Both the position numbers and the translations under genes were made by a program. 5,286 nucleotides of DNA from RUG14199 sp045535205 (GTDB lineage: Bacteria; Bacillota; Clostridia; Oscillospirales; CAG-272). The stretch is taken from assembly GCA_045535205.1 (NCBI GenBank), contig JAZSLF010000038.1, positions 1 to 5,286 of the forward strand. The letters run 5' to 3'. Under the pieces are notes generated by a model that was not told the origin of the DNA, ran no database searches, and was given only the letters and a program-made list of their open reading frames with translations. This document shows positions 1 through 5,286 of the stretch, piece after piece (within the stretch, counting starts at the first letter, position 1; the number at the start of each line of letters is the position of its first letter).

Positions 1-1104
1 GAATATATGCTCATCCTCGGCCTTGAGAACCCCAAGGGCGAAGTTAAGTACATCTGTGCTGCATTCCCGTCAGCTTGCGGTAAGACTAACCTTGCTATGC
101 TTATTCCGCCCGAGTATCTTAAGGAACAGGGCTACAAAGTATGGACAGTCGGCGATGACATCGCTTGGCTTAAAATCGGTCCCGACGGCAGACTTTATGC
201 TATCAACCCTGAAGCAGGCTTCTTCGGCGTTGCACCGGGTACAAGTGTTAAGACAAACTTTAATGCTCTTGAATCAACAAAGAAAAACACAATCTTCACA
301 AACGTTGCTATCAACAATGATGATATGACAGTTTGGTGGGAAGGCTTAGACAAGAATCCGCCTGTTAATGCAACAGAGTGGAAAGGCGCTAAGGTAAACG
401 GCGTTGAATATACAGAAGCAGGCAACAAGCTCGCTCACCCGAACTCAAGATTTACAGCTCCGGCTGTTAACTGCCCCTGCATTTCAAAGGAATTTGAAAA
501 CCCCGCAGGCGTACCGGTTGAAGCTATCGTATTCGGCGGAAGAAGAGCTAAGTGTGCACCGCTTGTATATCAGTCAAAAGACTGGACACACGGCACATTC
601 GTTGGTGCTACTATGGCATCTGAAACAACTGCTGCAGCTGCAGGTGCAGTCGGCGTTGTAAGAAGAGACCCGATGGCTATGAAGCCGTTTGTTGGTTACA
701 ACATGGCAACATACTGGAATCACTGGTTGGAAATGGGCAAAAAGCTTGGCGACAAAGCTCCGAAGATTTTCCACGTTAACTGGTTCAGACGTGACGAAAA
801 CGACGACTTTATGTGGCCCGGATTTGGCGACAATATGCGTGTTCTTCTCTGGATTTTGGACAGATGCGCAGGCAAAGTTGACGCTGACGAGTGTGAAATT
901 GGCTTTATTCCTAAGGCTGAAGACATCGACATTACTGACCTCGATATGACATTAGAAGATGTAAAGGCACTTCTTTCAATCGACAGAGATGTATGGCTCG
1001 AAGATGTTGAAAACATCAAAGAATACTTCGCTCAGTTTGGCGATAAGCTTCCTAAGGAAATGGCAGACGAGCTTTCAAAGCTTGAAGCAAACCTTAAGAA
1101 ATAA
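1..1104 (+). CDS. pckG: GTP-dependent phosphoenolpyruvate carboxykinase, 5' end missing
   Basis: This enzyme interconverts oxaloacetate plus GTP with phosphoenolpyruvate, CO2 and GDP in the cytoplasm. It serves gluconeogenesis or, in many anaerobes, CO2 fixation toward succinate. The frame is open from base 1 (Glu-Tyr before the first Met) and ends at TAA 1102-1104. 367 residues are visible of a family length near 600, so the Met at 7-9 is internal and the N-terminal substrate-binding part lies off the window. Visible motifs, numbered from the first visible residue, are the P-loop AFPSACGKTN (21-30) with the family's reactive Cys at 26, the metal-binding GDD (51-53), NSR (148-150), GGRR (179-182), the active-site lid GATMASETTAAAAG (about 202-215) and the nucleotide-binding segment WPGFGDN (272-278). 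The Cys-containing P-loop and the WPGFGDN segment indicate the GTP class rather than the ATP class. No frameshift or missing key residue is seen. An intrinsic terminator follows 15 bp after the stop. The identification is secure. Confidence 0.97.
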   Translation, partial: EYMLILGLENPKGEVKYICAAFPSACGKTNLAMLIPPEYLKEQGYKVWTVGDDIAWLKIGPDGRLYAINPEAGFFGVAPGTSVKTNFNALESTKKNTIFTNVAINNDDMTVWWEGLDKNPPVNATEWKGAKVNGVEYTEAGNKLAHPNSRFTAPAVNCPCISKEFENPAGVPVEAIVFGGRRAKCAPLVYQSKDWTHGTFVGATMASETTAAAAGAVGVVRRDPMAMKPFVGYNMATYWNHWLEMGKKLGDKAPKIFHVNWFRRDENDDFMWPGFGDNMRVLLWILDRCAGKVDADECEIGFIPKAEDIDITDLDMTLEDVKALLSIDRDVWLEDVENIKEYFAQFGDKLPKEMADELSKLEANLKK

Positions 1105-1118
1105 TTTTCAAGCAATTT

Positions 1119-1149
1119 AAAAGGCAGTTCAAAATGAACTGCCTTTTTT
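1119..1149 (+). terminator. Intrinsic terminator of the PEP carboxykinase gene
   Basis: A perfect 8-bp stem, GGCAGTTC (1123-1130) with GAACTGCC (1136-1143), encloses the 5-nt loop AAAAT and is followed directly by six T (1144-1149). The A-run at 1119-1122 can pair with the first T residues and lengthen the stem. It starts 15 bp after the TAA. On the minus strand the same hairpin is followed by TTTT then AAATT, so it may also serve, more weakly, as the downstream terminator of the converging hydrolase gene. Confidence 0.93.
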
Positions 1150-1168
1150 GTTTTACTTTTTTGGTCCA

Positions 1169-1187
1169 TTTTTCGCAAAACAGACCG
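1169..1187 (+). repeat. Direct repeat copy 1 flanking the GC-rich element
   Basis: The 19-nt unit TTTTTCGCAAAACAGACCG recurs at 1353-1371 with one difference (C to T at the 13th base). TGGTCC precedes both copies: at 1162-1167 with one base between, and at 1337-1342 with ten bases between. That gives partly shared boundaries around the GC-rich block. The core TTTTCGCAAAA is itself nearly palindromic. Origin unknown; it may be part of a larger dispersed repeat family or a trace of duplication. Confidence 0.75.
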
Positions 1188-1210
1188 CCATTGGACGAAG
1201 ATATTTTGAT

Positions 1211-1358
1211 GAAAAAGGATTTAAACGGAGCATTTTGCCTTGCCCGACGGCGTAGCGTAGCGGCGATGAGGTAGTGAATGACAGTCCGGTGGACTGTCAG
1301 AGCCGAGTCGTGCCCGAGCCGCAGCGAGATGCCGAGTGGTCCGTTTAAAGGCTTTTTC
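1211..1358. repeat. GC-rich inverted-repeat element (MITE- or REP-like), about 148 bp
   Basis: The ends form an imperfect inverted repeat. The left end at 1211-1229 (GAAAAAGGATTTAAACGGA) matches the reverse complement of 1340-1358 at 17 of 19 positions, including a perfect inner 10 bp (1220-1229 with 1340-1349). The interior is 65% G+C over 1241-1340, well above the AT-rich bases on either side. It contains a perfect 9-bp hairpin at its centre and repeated GCCGAG and GTAGC words. There is no transposase and no obvious target-site duplication. The block lies between the 3' ends of two converging genes, a common place for such elements. The inverted repeat and the base composition are seen directly; its status as a dispersed mobile repeat is inferred. 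It could instead be a structured RNA or an elaborate bidirectional terminator. Confidence 0.65.
1279..1299. repeat. Perfect hairpin at the centre of the GC-rich element
   Basis: TGACAGTCC (1279-1287) pairs perfectly with GGACTGTCA (1291-1299) around the 3-nt loop GGT. The hairpin lies near the middle of the 148-bp element. No T-run follows it on either strand, so it is not a standard intrinsic terminator. It could fold in either strand of RNA or as a DNA cruciform. Confidence 0.85.
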
Positions 1359-1371
1359 GCAAAATAGACCG
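1353..1371 (+). repeat. Direct repeat copy 2 flanking the GC-rich element
   Basis: TTTTTCGCAAAATAGACCG matches copy 1 (1169-1187) at 18 of 19 positions. Its first six bases overlap the right inverted repeat of the GC-rich element. It ends six bases before the stop codon of the converging hydrolase gene, so the repeat unit abuts that gene's 3' end. Confidence 0.75.
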
Positions 1372-1377
1372 TCCGAA

Positions 1378-2517
1378 TTACCACATCAGGAATTCTTCGC
1401 CCTTCAATTTGAGCAAGGCTTCCGCCAAGAAGAAGTCGCCATAGATAATTGGCATATGGATACCGTTATAGTAAGCTTCTGTACCCATCTGGAGAACTGA
1501 ATCTTCATTATCATCCCAGTTGCACCATTCTTTTTCGGCTGCCATAAGAAGCTTCATTGCTGCATCAATATACATTTTCTTTTCATATTCAGGAACGCAT
1601 CTTGCAATTTCGATTAAACCACAAGCTGTGCAAACAGCTGCAGTACTGTCATAATATACAGCCTCGTCGGGTGCTCTGAAATCACATAGCGGGAGATAAT
1701 CTGTCGATGCTACATTTGCAATAAAGTACTGTGCAACAGATTTTGCAACATCTAAATATTCTTCGTATCCTGTATGGATATATGATAGAACAAATCCGTA
1801 AATTGCCCAAGCCTGACCTCTTGACCAGGAAGAGCCAACACCATATCCCTGACCGCCGATGTTTTCCAAAACTTCACCTGTCTGCGGGTCATGACGAACA
1901 ATATGGTGCACACTGCCGTCAGGTCTTATATGATCGCACATAGCCATATTAGCATGCGCAACGGCAATATTCTTAAATCTGTCGTCCTTTGAATATACCG
2001 ACTCTCTGTAAAGAAGCGGAATATTCATCATACAGTCGATAATTGTGACGCCAACATGGTTTGTTGTCTCATCCCAATCGGGCCATGCACGGATAAATCC
2101 GCCTGCAATATTGTATCTTGATGCAAGGACTGCTGAAGCATAGTCAATTCTTCTTTTTGACTCTTCATTTCCTGTCAAGCGATAATTTACACCGCTTGTT
2201 ATGTTCCACATAAAGCCAACATCATGGTGAAGACCGTCAAAGTTTTTGAACGCATCATCCAATAACTCTTCCTGACGGATAGCAGTTTTCTTATATTCTT
2301 CATTCTTTGTTCCAAGATACATCGCCCACATAAGAGCACCAAAAAATCCGTTTGTCCACCATGTAGGATCAGTTTCGTGTCTGTTATCGTGAACGCCGTC
2401 TTTTGTAGTATAAGGAATTTTATCACGGCTCTTAATCGCAACCTTTGAAAGCTTTTTATCAAGCTTATCCCAAGTAGAATTTATCCATTCTTCATAATTT
2501 TTAATGTACTTTTCCAT
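1378..2517 (-). CDS. ugl: Unsaturated glucuronyl hydrolase, glycoside hydrolase family 88
   Basis: Family members remove the 4,5-unsaturated uronic acid left at the non-reducing end of oligosaccharides by polysaccharide lyases acting on hyaluronan, chondroitin, heparin, gellan or similar polymers. They act by hydrating the double bond. The 379-residue length fits the family; the characterised Bacillus sp. GL1 enzyme has 377. Family signatures are HHDVGFMWNITSG (97-109), WPDW then NHVGVTIIDCMMNIPLLY (145-170) and GQGYGVGSSWSRGQAW (222-237). By motif position Asp99 and Asp161 correspond to the catalytic Asp88 and Asp149 of GL1. There is no signal peptide or membrane segment, so it should be cytoplasmic and act on imported disaccharides. 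The ATG at 2517 is supported by AAAGGA upstream and an excellent promoter. No lyase, transporter or sulfatase partner is in the window, so the natural substrate cannot be told. GH105 is a related alternative, but these motifs favour GH88. Confidence 0.93.
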   Translation of the reverse strand: MEKYIKNYEEWINSTWDKLDKKLSKVAIKSRDKIPYTTKDGVHDNRHETDPTWWTNGFFGALMWAMYLGTKNEEYKKTAIRQEELLDDAFKNFDGLHHDVGFMWNITSGVNYRLTGNEESKRRIDYASAVLASRYNIAGGFIRAWPDWDETTNHVGVTIIDCMMNIPLLYRESVYSKDDRFKNIAVAHANMAMCDHIRPDGSVHHIVRHDPQTGEVLENIGGQGYGVGSSWSRGQAWAIYGFVLSYIHTGYEEYLDVAKSVAQYFIANVASTDYLPLCDFRAPDEAVYYDSTAAVCTACGLIEIARCVPEYEKKMYIDAAMKLLMAAEKEWCNWDDNEDSVLQMGTEAYYNGIHMPIIYGDFFLAEALLKLKGEEFLMW

Positions 2518-2527
2518 GTTACATAAA

Positions 2528-2533
2528 TCCTTT
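2528..2533 (-). promoter_or_regulatory. Ribosome binding site of the glucuronyl hydrolase
   Basis: AAAGGA on the minus strand lies 10 nt before the ATG, slightly longer than ideal spacing. An ATG followed at once by TAA (2524-2519) sits between it and the true start, only 3 nt after the AAAGGA, so it is too close to be the favoured initiation site. Confidence 0.75.
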
Positions 2534-2550
2534 CGATTATTTATATCTAA

Positions 2551-2579
2551 ATTATACCATTTAAATTAAATAAAGTCAA
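2551..2579 (-). promoter_or_regulatory. Sigma-A type promoter of the glucuronyl hydrolase
   Basis: On the minus strand TTGACT (2579-2574) and TATAAT (2556-2551) are separated by exactly 17 bp, one base short of full consensus. Transcription should start near 2544, giving an untranslated leader of about 27 nt. It lies 34 bp beyond the tuf terminator, so the gene is a separate transcription unit. No clear catabolite-responsive element or other operator was recognised, although the spacer contains the AT palindrome ATTTAAAT (2559-2566). Confidence 0.9.
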
Positions 2580-2613
2580 CGTAAAAGAGACTGATTTTAA
2601 AAGGATTTTAAGC

Positions 2614-2647
2614 AAAAAAAGAGCGACTATCAAAATGATAATCGCTC
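2614..2647 (-). terminator. Intrinsic terminator after tuf
   Basis: On the minus strand GAGCGATTATC (2647-2637) pairs with GATAGTCGCTC (2631-2621) to form an 11-bp stem with one G-U wobble around the loop ATTTT. It is followed directly by seven T (2620-2614). It begins 21 bp after the tuf stop codon and closes the fusA-tuf transcript before the hydrolase promoter. Confidence 0.95.
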
Positions 2648-2668
2648 AATATAAGTTTAGTTTAAAAC

Positions 2669-3871
2669 TTACGCGTCAACTTCAGAAACAACGCCTGAAC
2701 CAACTGTTCTACCACCTTCACGGATAGCGAAACGGAGACCCTTTTCGATAGCGATCGGAGTGATAAGTTCAACTGACATCTTTACGTTGTCGCCAGGCAT
2801 ACACATTTCTGTGCCCTCAGGAAGAGAGATAACGCCTGTAACGTCTGTAGTTCTGAAATAGAACTGCGGTCTGTAGTTGTTGAAGAACGGTGTATGACGG
2901 CCGCCTTCTTCCTTAGTAAGAACGTAAACTTCGCCCTTGAACTTTGTGTGCGGCTGAATTGAACCAGGAGCAGCAAGAACCTGACCACGTTCAATTTCTG
3001 TTCTCTGAACACCACGGAGAAGAGCACCGATGTTGTCACCAGCTTCAGCATAGTCAAGAAGCTTTCTGAACATTTCGATACCTGTAACAACAACTTTTCT
3101 TGATTCGTCTGTAAGACCAACGATTTCAACTTCGTCTGAAAGCTTAAGCTGACCTCTCTCAACTCTACCTGTAGCAACTGTACCACGGCCTGTGATTGAG
3201 AATACGTCCTCGACCGGCATCAAGAAAGGAAGATCTGCCTTTCTGTCAGGAGTCGGGATATATCTGTCAACTTCTGCCATAAGGTCAAGAATACACTTGT
3301 ATTCGGGAGCATTAACATCTGTTGATGTTGATTCAAGAACCTGAAGACCTGAACCTGTAACGATGGGGATATCATCGCCGGGGAACTCATATTCTGAAAG
3401 AAGGTCTCTGATTTCCATTTCAACGAGCTCGAGAAGTTCGGGGTCGTCAACCTGGTCAGCCTTGTTCATGAATACTACGATGTAAGGAACGCCAACCTGT
3501 CTTGAAAGAAGGATGTGTTCTCTTGTCTGGGGCATGGGGCCGTCAGCTGCAGAAACAACCAAGATAGCGCCGTCCATCTGAGCAGCACCTGTGATCATGT
3601 TCTTAACGTAGTCAGCATGTCCCGGGCAGTCAACGTGAGCATAGTGACGGTTGTCTGTCTCGTACTCAACGTGAGCTGTAGAGATTGTGATACCTCTTTC
3701 TCTCTCTTCAGGAGCCTTATCGATGTTATCGTAAGCTGAGAATTCAGCCTGTCCTCTAAGTGAGAGAACCTTTGTGATAGCTGCTGTAAGAGTTGTCTTA
3801 CCATGGTCAACGTGACCAATGGTACCAATGTTTACGTGGGGCTTATTTCTTTCAAATTTTGCCTTTGCCAT
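2669..3871 (-). CDS. tuf: Translation elongation factor Tu
   Basis: EF-Tu is the cytoplasmic GTPase that delivers aminoacyl-tRNA to the ribosomal A site. The protein is 400 residues, normal for the family. The ATG at 3871 is chosen because it gives the canonical MAKAKFERNKPHVNIGTIGH start and lies 9 nt after AGGAGG; a longer frame reaching 3907 would add 12 unrelated residues. GTPase motifs are GHVDHGKT (19-26, G1), GIT with Thr62 (G2), DCPGH (81-85, G3, with catalytic His85) and NKAD (136-139, G4). G5 at 174-176 reads SGL where SAL is usual. Domain II starts near 215 (PFLMPVEDVFSITGRGTVATGRVERG) and domain III near 310 (TKFKGEVYVLTKEEGGRHTPFF), ending in the conserved GRTVGSGVVSEV. The stretch after G5 (about 177-210) is around five residues longer than in E. 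coli. It lies 102 bp after fusA on the same strand, as in the str operon, and has its own promoter and terminator. The identification is secure. Confidence 0.99.
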   Translation of the reverse strand: MAKAKFERNKPHVNIGTIGHVDHGKTTLTAAITKVLSLRGQAEFSAYDNIDKAPEERERGITISTAHVEYETDNRHYAHVDCPGHADYVKNMITGAAQMDGAILVVSAADGPMPQTREHILLSRQVGVPYIVVFMNKADQVDDPELLELVEMEIRDLLSEYEFPGDDIPIVTGSGLQVLESTSTDVNAPEYKCILDLMAEVDRYIPTPDRKADLPFLMPVEDVFSITGRGTVATGRVERGQLKLSDEVEIVGLTDESRKVVVTGIEMFRKLLDYAEAGDNIGALLRGVQRTEIERGQVLAAPGSIQPHTKFKGEVYVLTKEEGGRHTPFFNNYRPQFYFRTTDVTGVISLPEGTEMCMPGDNVKMSVELITPIAIEKGLRFAIREGGRTVGSGVVSEVDA

Positions 3872-3880
3872 TGTGAATTT

Positions 3881-3886
3881 CCTCCT
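3881..3886 (-). promoter_or_regulatory. Strong ribosome binding site of tuf
   Basis: AGGAGG on the minus strand, within TTAAGGAGGAAA, lies 9 nt before the ATG at 3871. It decides the start: the longer in-frame extension to 3907 would place this site inside the coding region. Confidence 0.95.
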
Positions 3887-3892
3887 TAAAAT

Positions 3893-3907
3893 TTGATTTA
3901 CAATCAA
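3893..3907 (-). promoter_or_regulatory. Small inverted repeat in the tuf leader
   Basis: TTGATT and AATCAA pair perfectly (6 bp) around a 3-nt loop, just upstream of the AGGAGG. If transcription starts near 3909, as the predicted promoter implies, the repeat would form a hairpin at the very 5' end of the tuf mRNA. The repeat is seen directly; any role in mRNA stability or regulation is inferred, and an AT-rich 6-bp stem is weak. Confidence 0.4.
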
Positions 3908-3915
3908 TTAATCTT

Positions 3916-3944
3916 ATTTTACAATTTTTTCTTAAAAAAATCAA
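3916..3944 (-). promoter_or_regulatory. Promoter for tuf in the fusA-tuf gap
   Basis: On the minus strand TTGATT (3944-3939) and TAAAAT (3921-3916) are spaced by 17 bp in a very AT-rich region, giving an expected start near 3909 and a leader of about 38 nt. No convincing terminator separates fusA from tuf, so tuf is probably transcribed both by read-through and from this site. That would fit EF-Tu being needed in excess over EF-G. AT-rich sequence raises the chance of a spurious match. Confidence 0.6.
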
Positions 3945-3973
3945 GTCTTTTTATGAAAATTATCGAAAAAGTT

Positions 3974-5286
3974 TTAGTTTGACTTTGTTCTGTCATTAAC
4001 AATCTTTTCCTGAATTGACTTGGGCACTTCAGAATAGTGTGAAGGCTCCATAGTGTACTGACCACGGCCCTGTGTTCTTGAACGGAGTTCTGTTGCATAA
4101 CCGAACATCTCTGACAATGGAACCATAGCTGTGATTCTCTGTGCACCTGACAAAGCTTCCATCTTCTGAATCATACCACGGCGTGAGTTAAGGTCGCCCA
4201 TAACATCACCAAGATATTCGTCAGGCATAATTACGTTAACCAACATAATCGGCTCCTTGATAACAGGATCAGCCTTTCTCATACCTTCTTTGAATGCCAT
4301 AGAAGCGGCAATCTTAAACGCCATTTCTGATGAGTCGACTTCATGGTATGAACCATCATAAAGTGTAACCTTTACGTCAACTACGTTGTAGCCTGCAAGT
4401 ACACCTGAAAGCATAGCGCCCTGAACACCTGCATCTACAGCGGGGATGTATTCCTTCGGAATAGCACCGCCGACGATAGCATTAACAAACTCGTAACCCT
4501 TACCTTCTTCATGCGGCCCCATCTTCATGAGTACGTGTCCGTACTGACCCTTACCACCTGACTGACGAGCATACTTGTGCTCAACGTCAACCGGCTTTCT
4601 GATAGCCTCTCTGTAAGAAACCTGAGGTTCACCTACGTTTGCTTCTACCTTAAACTCTCTTAAGAGTCTGTCTACGATAATTTCAAGATGAAGCTCACCC
4701 ATGCCGGCAATAATTGTCTGGCCTGTTTCTTCATCTGTATAAGTCTTGAATGTCGGGTCTTCTTCAGCAAGCTTCTGAAGTGCAATACCCATCTTCTCCT
4801 GACCTGCCTTTGTCTTCGGTTCGATAGCAACACGGATAACAGGTTCGGGGAAGTTCATTGACTCAAGGATAATCGGGTGCTTTTCATCACAAAGTGTATC
4901 ACCTGTTGTAGTGTTCTTTAAACCTACTGCAGCTGCGATATCGCCTGAGTAAACAGTTTCGATATCTTCTCTGTGGTTTGAGTGCATCTGGAGAATTCTG
5001 CCAAGACGCTCTTTGTTACCCTTACAAGCATTGAGTACATAAGAACCTGCATTTACAGTACCTGAATATACTCTGAAGAAGCAAATCTTACCAACGAACG
5101 GGTCAGTTGCAATCTTAAATGCCAAAGCAGCAAAAGGAGCATCGTCAGATGACGGTCTTTCCTGCTCTTCTTCTGTATCGGGAACAATACCCTTGATGTT
5201 AGCGATATCTGTCGGGGCCGGCATATAATCAACAACAGCGTCCAAAAGAAGCTGAACACCCTTATTTCTGTATGATGTACCGCAAG
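3974..5286 (-). CDS. fusA: Translation elongation factor G, N-terminal part off the window
   Basis: EF-G is the GTPase that drives ribosomal translocation and, with ribosome recycling factor, splits ribosomes. The frame is open to the right edge and starts mid-gene with CGTSYRNKGVQLLLDAVVDYMPAP, the end of the GTPase domain. 436 full residues are visible of a usual length near 690-700; the nucleotide-binding motifs lie outside. In visible numbering, domain II starts near 49 (APFAALAFKIATDPFVGK) and domain III near 143 (FPEPVIRVAIEP, then GMGELHLEIIVDRL). Domain IV starts near 221 and contains RQSGGKGQYGHV (240-251), GGAIPKEYIP (272-281) and SYHEVDSSE (312-320), whose His314 matches the conserved tip histidine that contacts the decoding centre. 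Domain V starts near 344 with MPDEYLGDVMGDLNSRRG and PLSEMFGYATELRS. All parts are intact, with no resistance-protein features such as those of TetM. The TTG at 5245 is internal, not a start. tuf follows after 102 bp, as in the str operon. Confidence 0.98.
   Translation of the reverse strand, partial: CGTSYRNKGVQLLLDAVVDYMPAPTDIANIKGIVPDTEEEQERPSSDDAPFAALAFKIATDPFVGKICFFRVYSGTVNAGSYVLNACKGNKERLGRILQMHSNHREDIETVYSGDIAAAVGLKNTTTGDTLCDEKHPIILESMNFPEPVIRVAIEPKTKAGQEKMGIALQKLAEEDPTFKTYTDEETGQTIIAGMGELHLEIIVDRLLREFKVEANVGEPQVSYREAIRKPVDVEHKYARQSGGKGQYGHVLMKMGPHEEGKGYEFVNAIVGGAIPKEYIPAVDAGVQGAMLSGVLAGYNVVDVKVTLYDGSYHEVDSSEMAFKIAASMAFKEGMRKADPVIKEPIMLVNVIMPDEYLGDVMGDLNSRRGMIQKMEALSGAQRITAMVPLSEMFGYATELRSRTQGRGQYTMEPSHYSEVPKSIQEKIVNDRTKSN

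Noticed and set aside
1094..1384. A 96-codon minus-strand frame starting with GTG across the gap between the two converging genes
   Set aside because: It overlaps the last codons of the hydrolase, the whole repeat element and the pckG terminator. It has no ribosome binding site of its own and no recognisable domain. Its composition simply follows the inverted repeats.
2559..2566. AT palindrome ATTTAAAT in the spacer of the hydrolase promoter as an operator
   Set aside because: An 8-bp A/T-only palindrome is expected by chance in such AT-rich DNA, and no second copy or known regulator motif is nearby.
3515..3739. Plus-strand reading frames opposite tuf, and similar frames opposite the other genes
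   Set aside because: They lie antisense to strongly conserved genes, have no ribosome binding site and match no family I recognise. They are shadows of biased codon use.
3872..3907. A 12-residue N-terminal extension of EF-Tu
   Set aside because: The extension would absorb the strong AGGAGG site, and the canonical MAKAKFERNKPH start is at 3871.
3934..3971. Possible terminator between fusA and tuf
   Set aside because: CTTTTT and AAAAAG can pair on the minus strand, but the stem is only six A-U-rich pairs with a 14-nt loop, and the T-run is separated from it by six bases. Read-through is more likely.
5243..5245. TTG as a start codon for a short EF-G
   Set aside because: The frame continues upstream to the window edge with well-conserved EF-G sequence (CGTSYRNKGVQ), so the TTG encodes an internal Leu.

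Overview
The window looks like chromosomal housekeeping DNA from a low-to-moderate GC Gram-positive anaerobe, most likely a gut or rumen Clostridia member of Ruminococcaceae/Oscillospiraceae type. That placement is inferred from a GTP-type PEP carboxykinase, a GH88 unsaturated glucuronyl hydrolase, Firmicute-like EF-Tu and EF-G proteins, a near-consensus sigma-A promoter and an AGGAGG ribosome binding site. No marker in the window fixes the species.

Layout. Positions 1-1104 (+) hold the last 367 codons of GTP-dependent phosphoenolpyruvate carboxykinase, closed by a clear intrinsic terminator at 1119-1149. Positions 1150-1377 carry no convincing gene. They hold a GC-rich block (65% G+C over 1241-1340) bounded by imperfect 19-nt inverted repeats at 1211-1229 and 1340-1358, with a perfect 9-bp hairpin in the middle and an 18/19 direct repeat (1169-1187 and 1353-1371) around it. 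This resembles a dispersed non-autonomous repeat element. Positions 1378-2517 (-) encode a complete GH88 glucuronyl hydrolase with its own textbook promoter (TTGACT, 17 bp, TATAAT). Positions 2669-3871 (-) encode complete EF-Tu, with a strong terminator downstream and its own promoter upstream. Positions 3974-5286 (-) encode the C-terminal 436 residues of EF-G, which runs off the right edge.

How the genes relate. fusA followed by tuf is the end of the conserved str operon (usually rpsL-rpsG-fusA-tuf). Tuf appears to be made both by read-through from fusA and from a promoter in the 102-bp gap. The terminator after tuf ends that operon, and the glucuronyl hydrolase then starts its own transcript on the same strand. 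This gene converges on the PEP carboxykinase gene, and the repeat element sits between their 3' ends. PEP carboxykinase belongs to central carbon metabolism and the hydrolase to breakdown of glycosaminoglycan or similar uronic-acid oligosaccharides; nothing in the sequence links the two.

I see no defence system, CRISPR array, tRNA, rRNA or intact mobile element. The least explained part is the repeat element at about 1169-1371. The EF-Tu G5 motif reads SGL instead of the usual SAL, which also deserves a second look.
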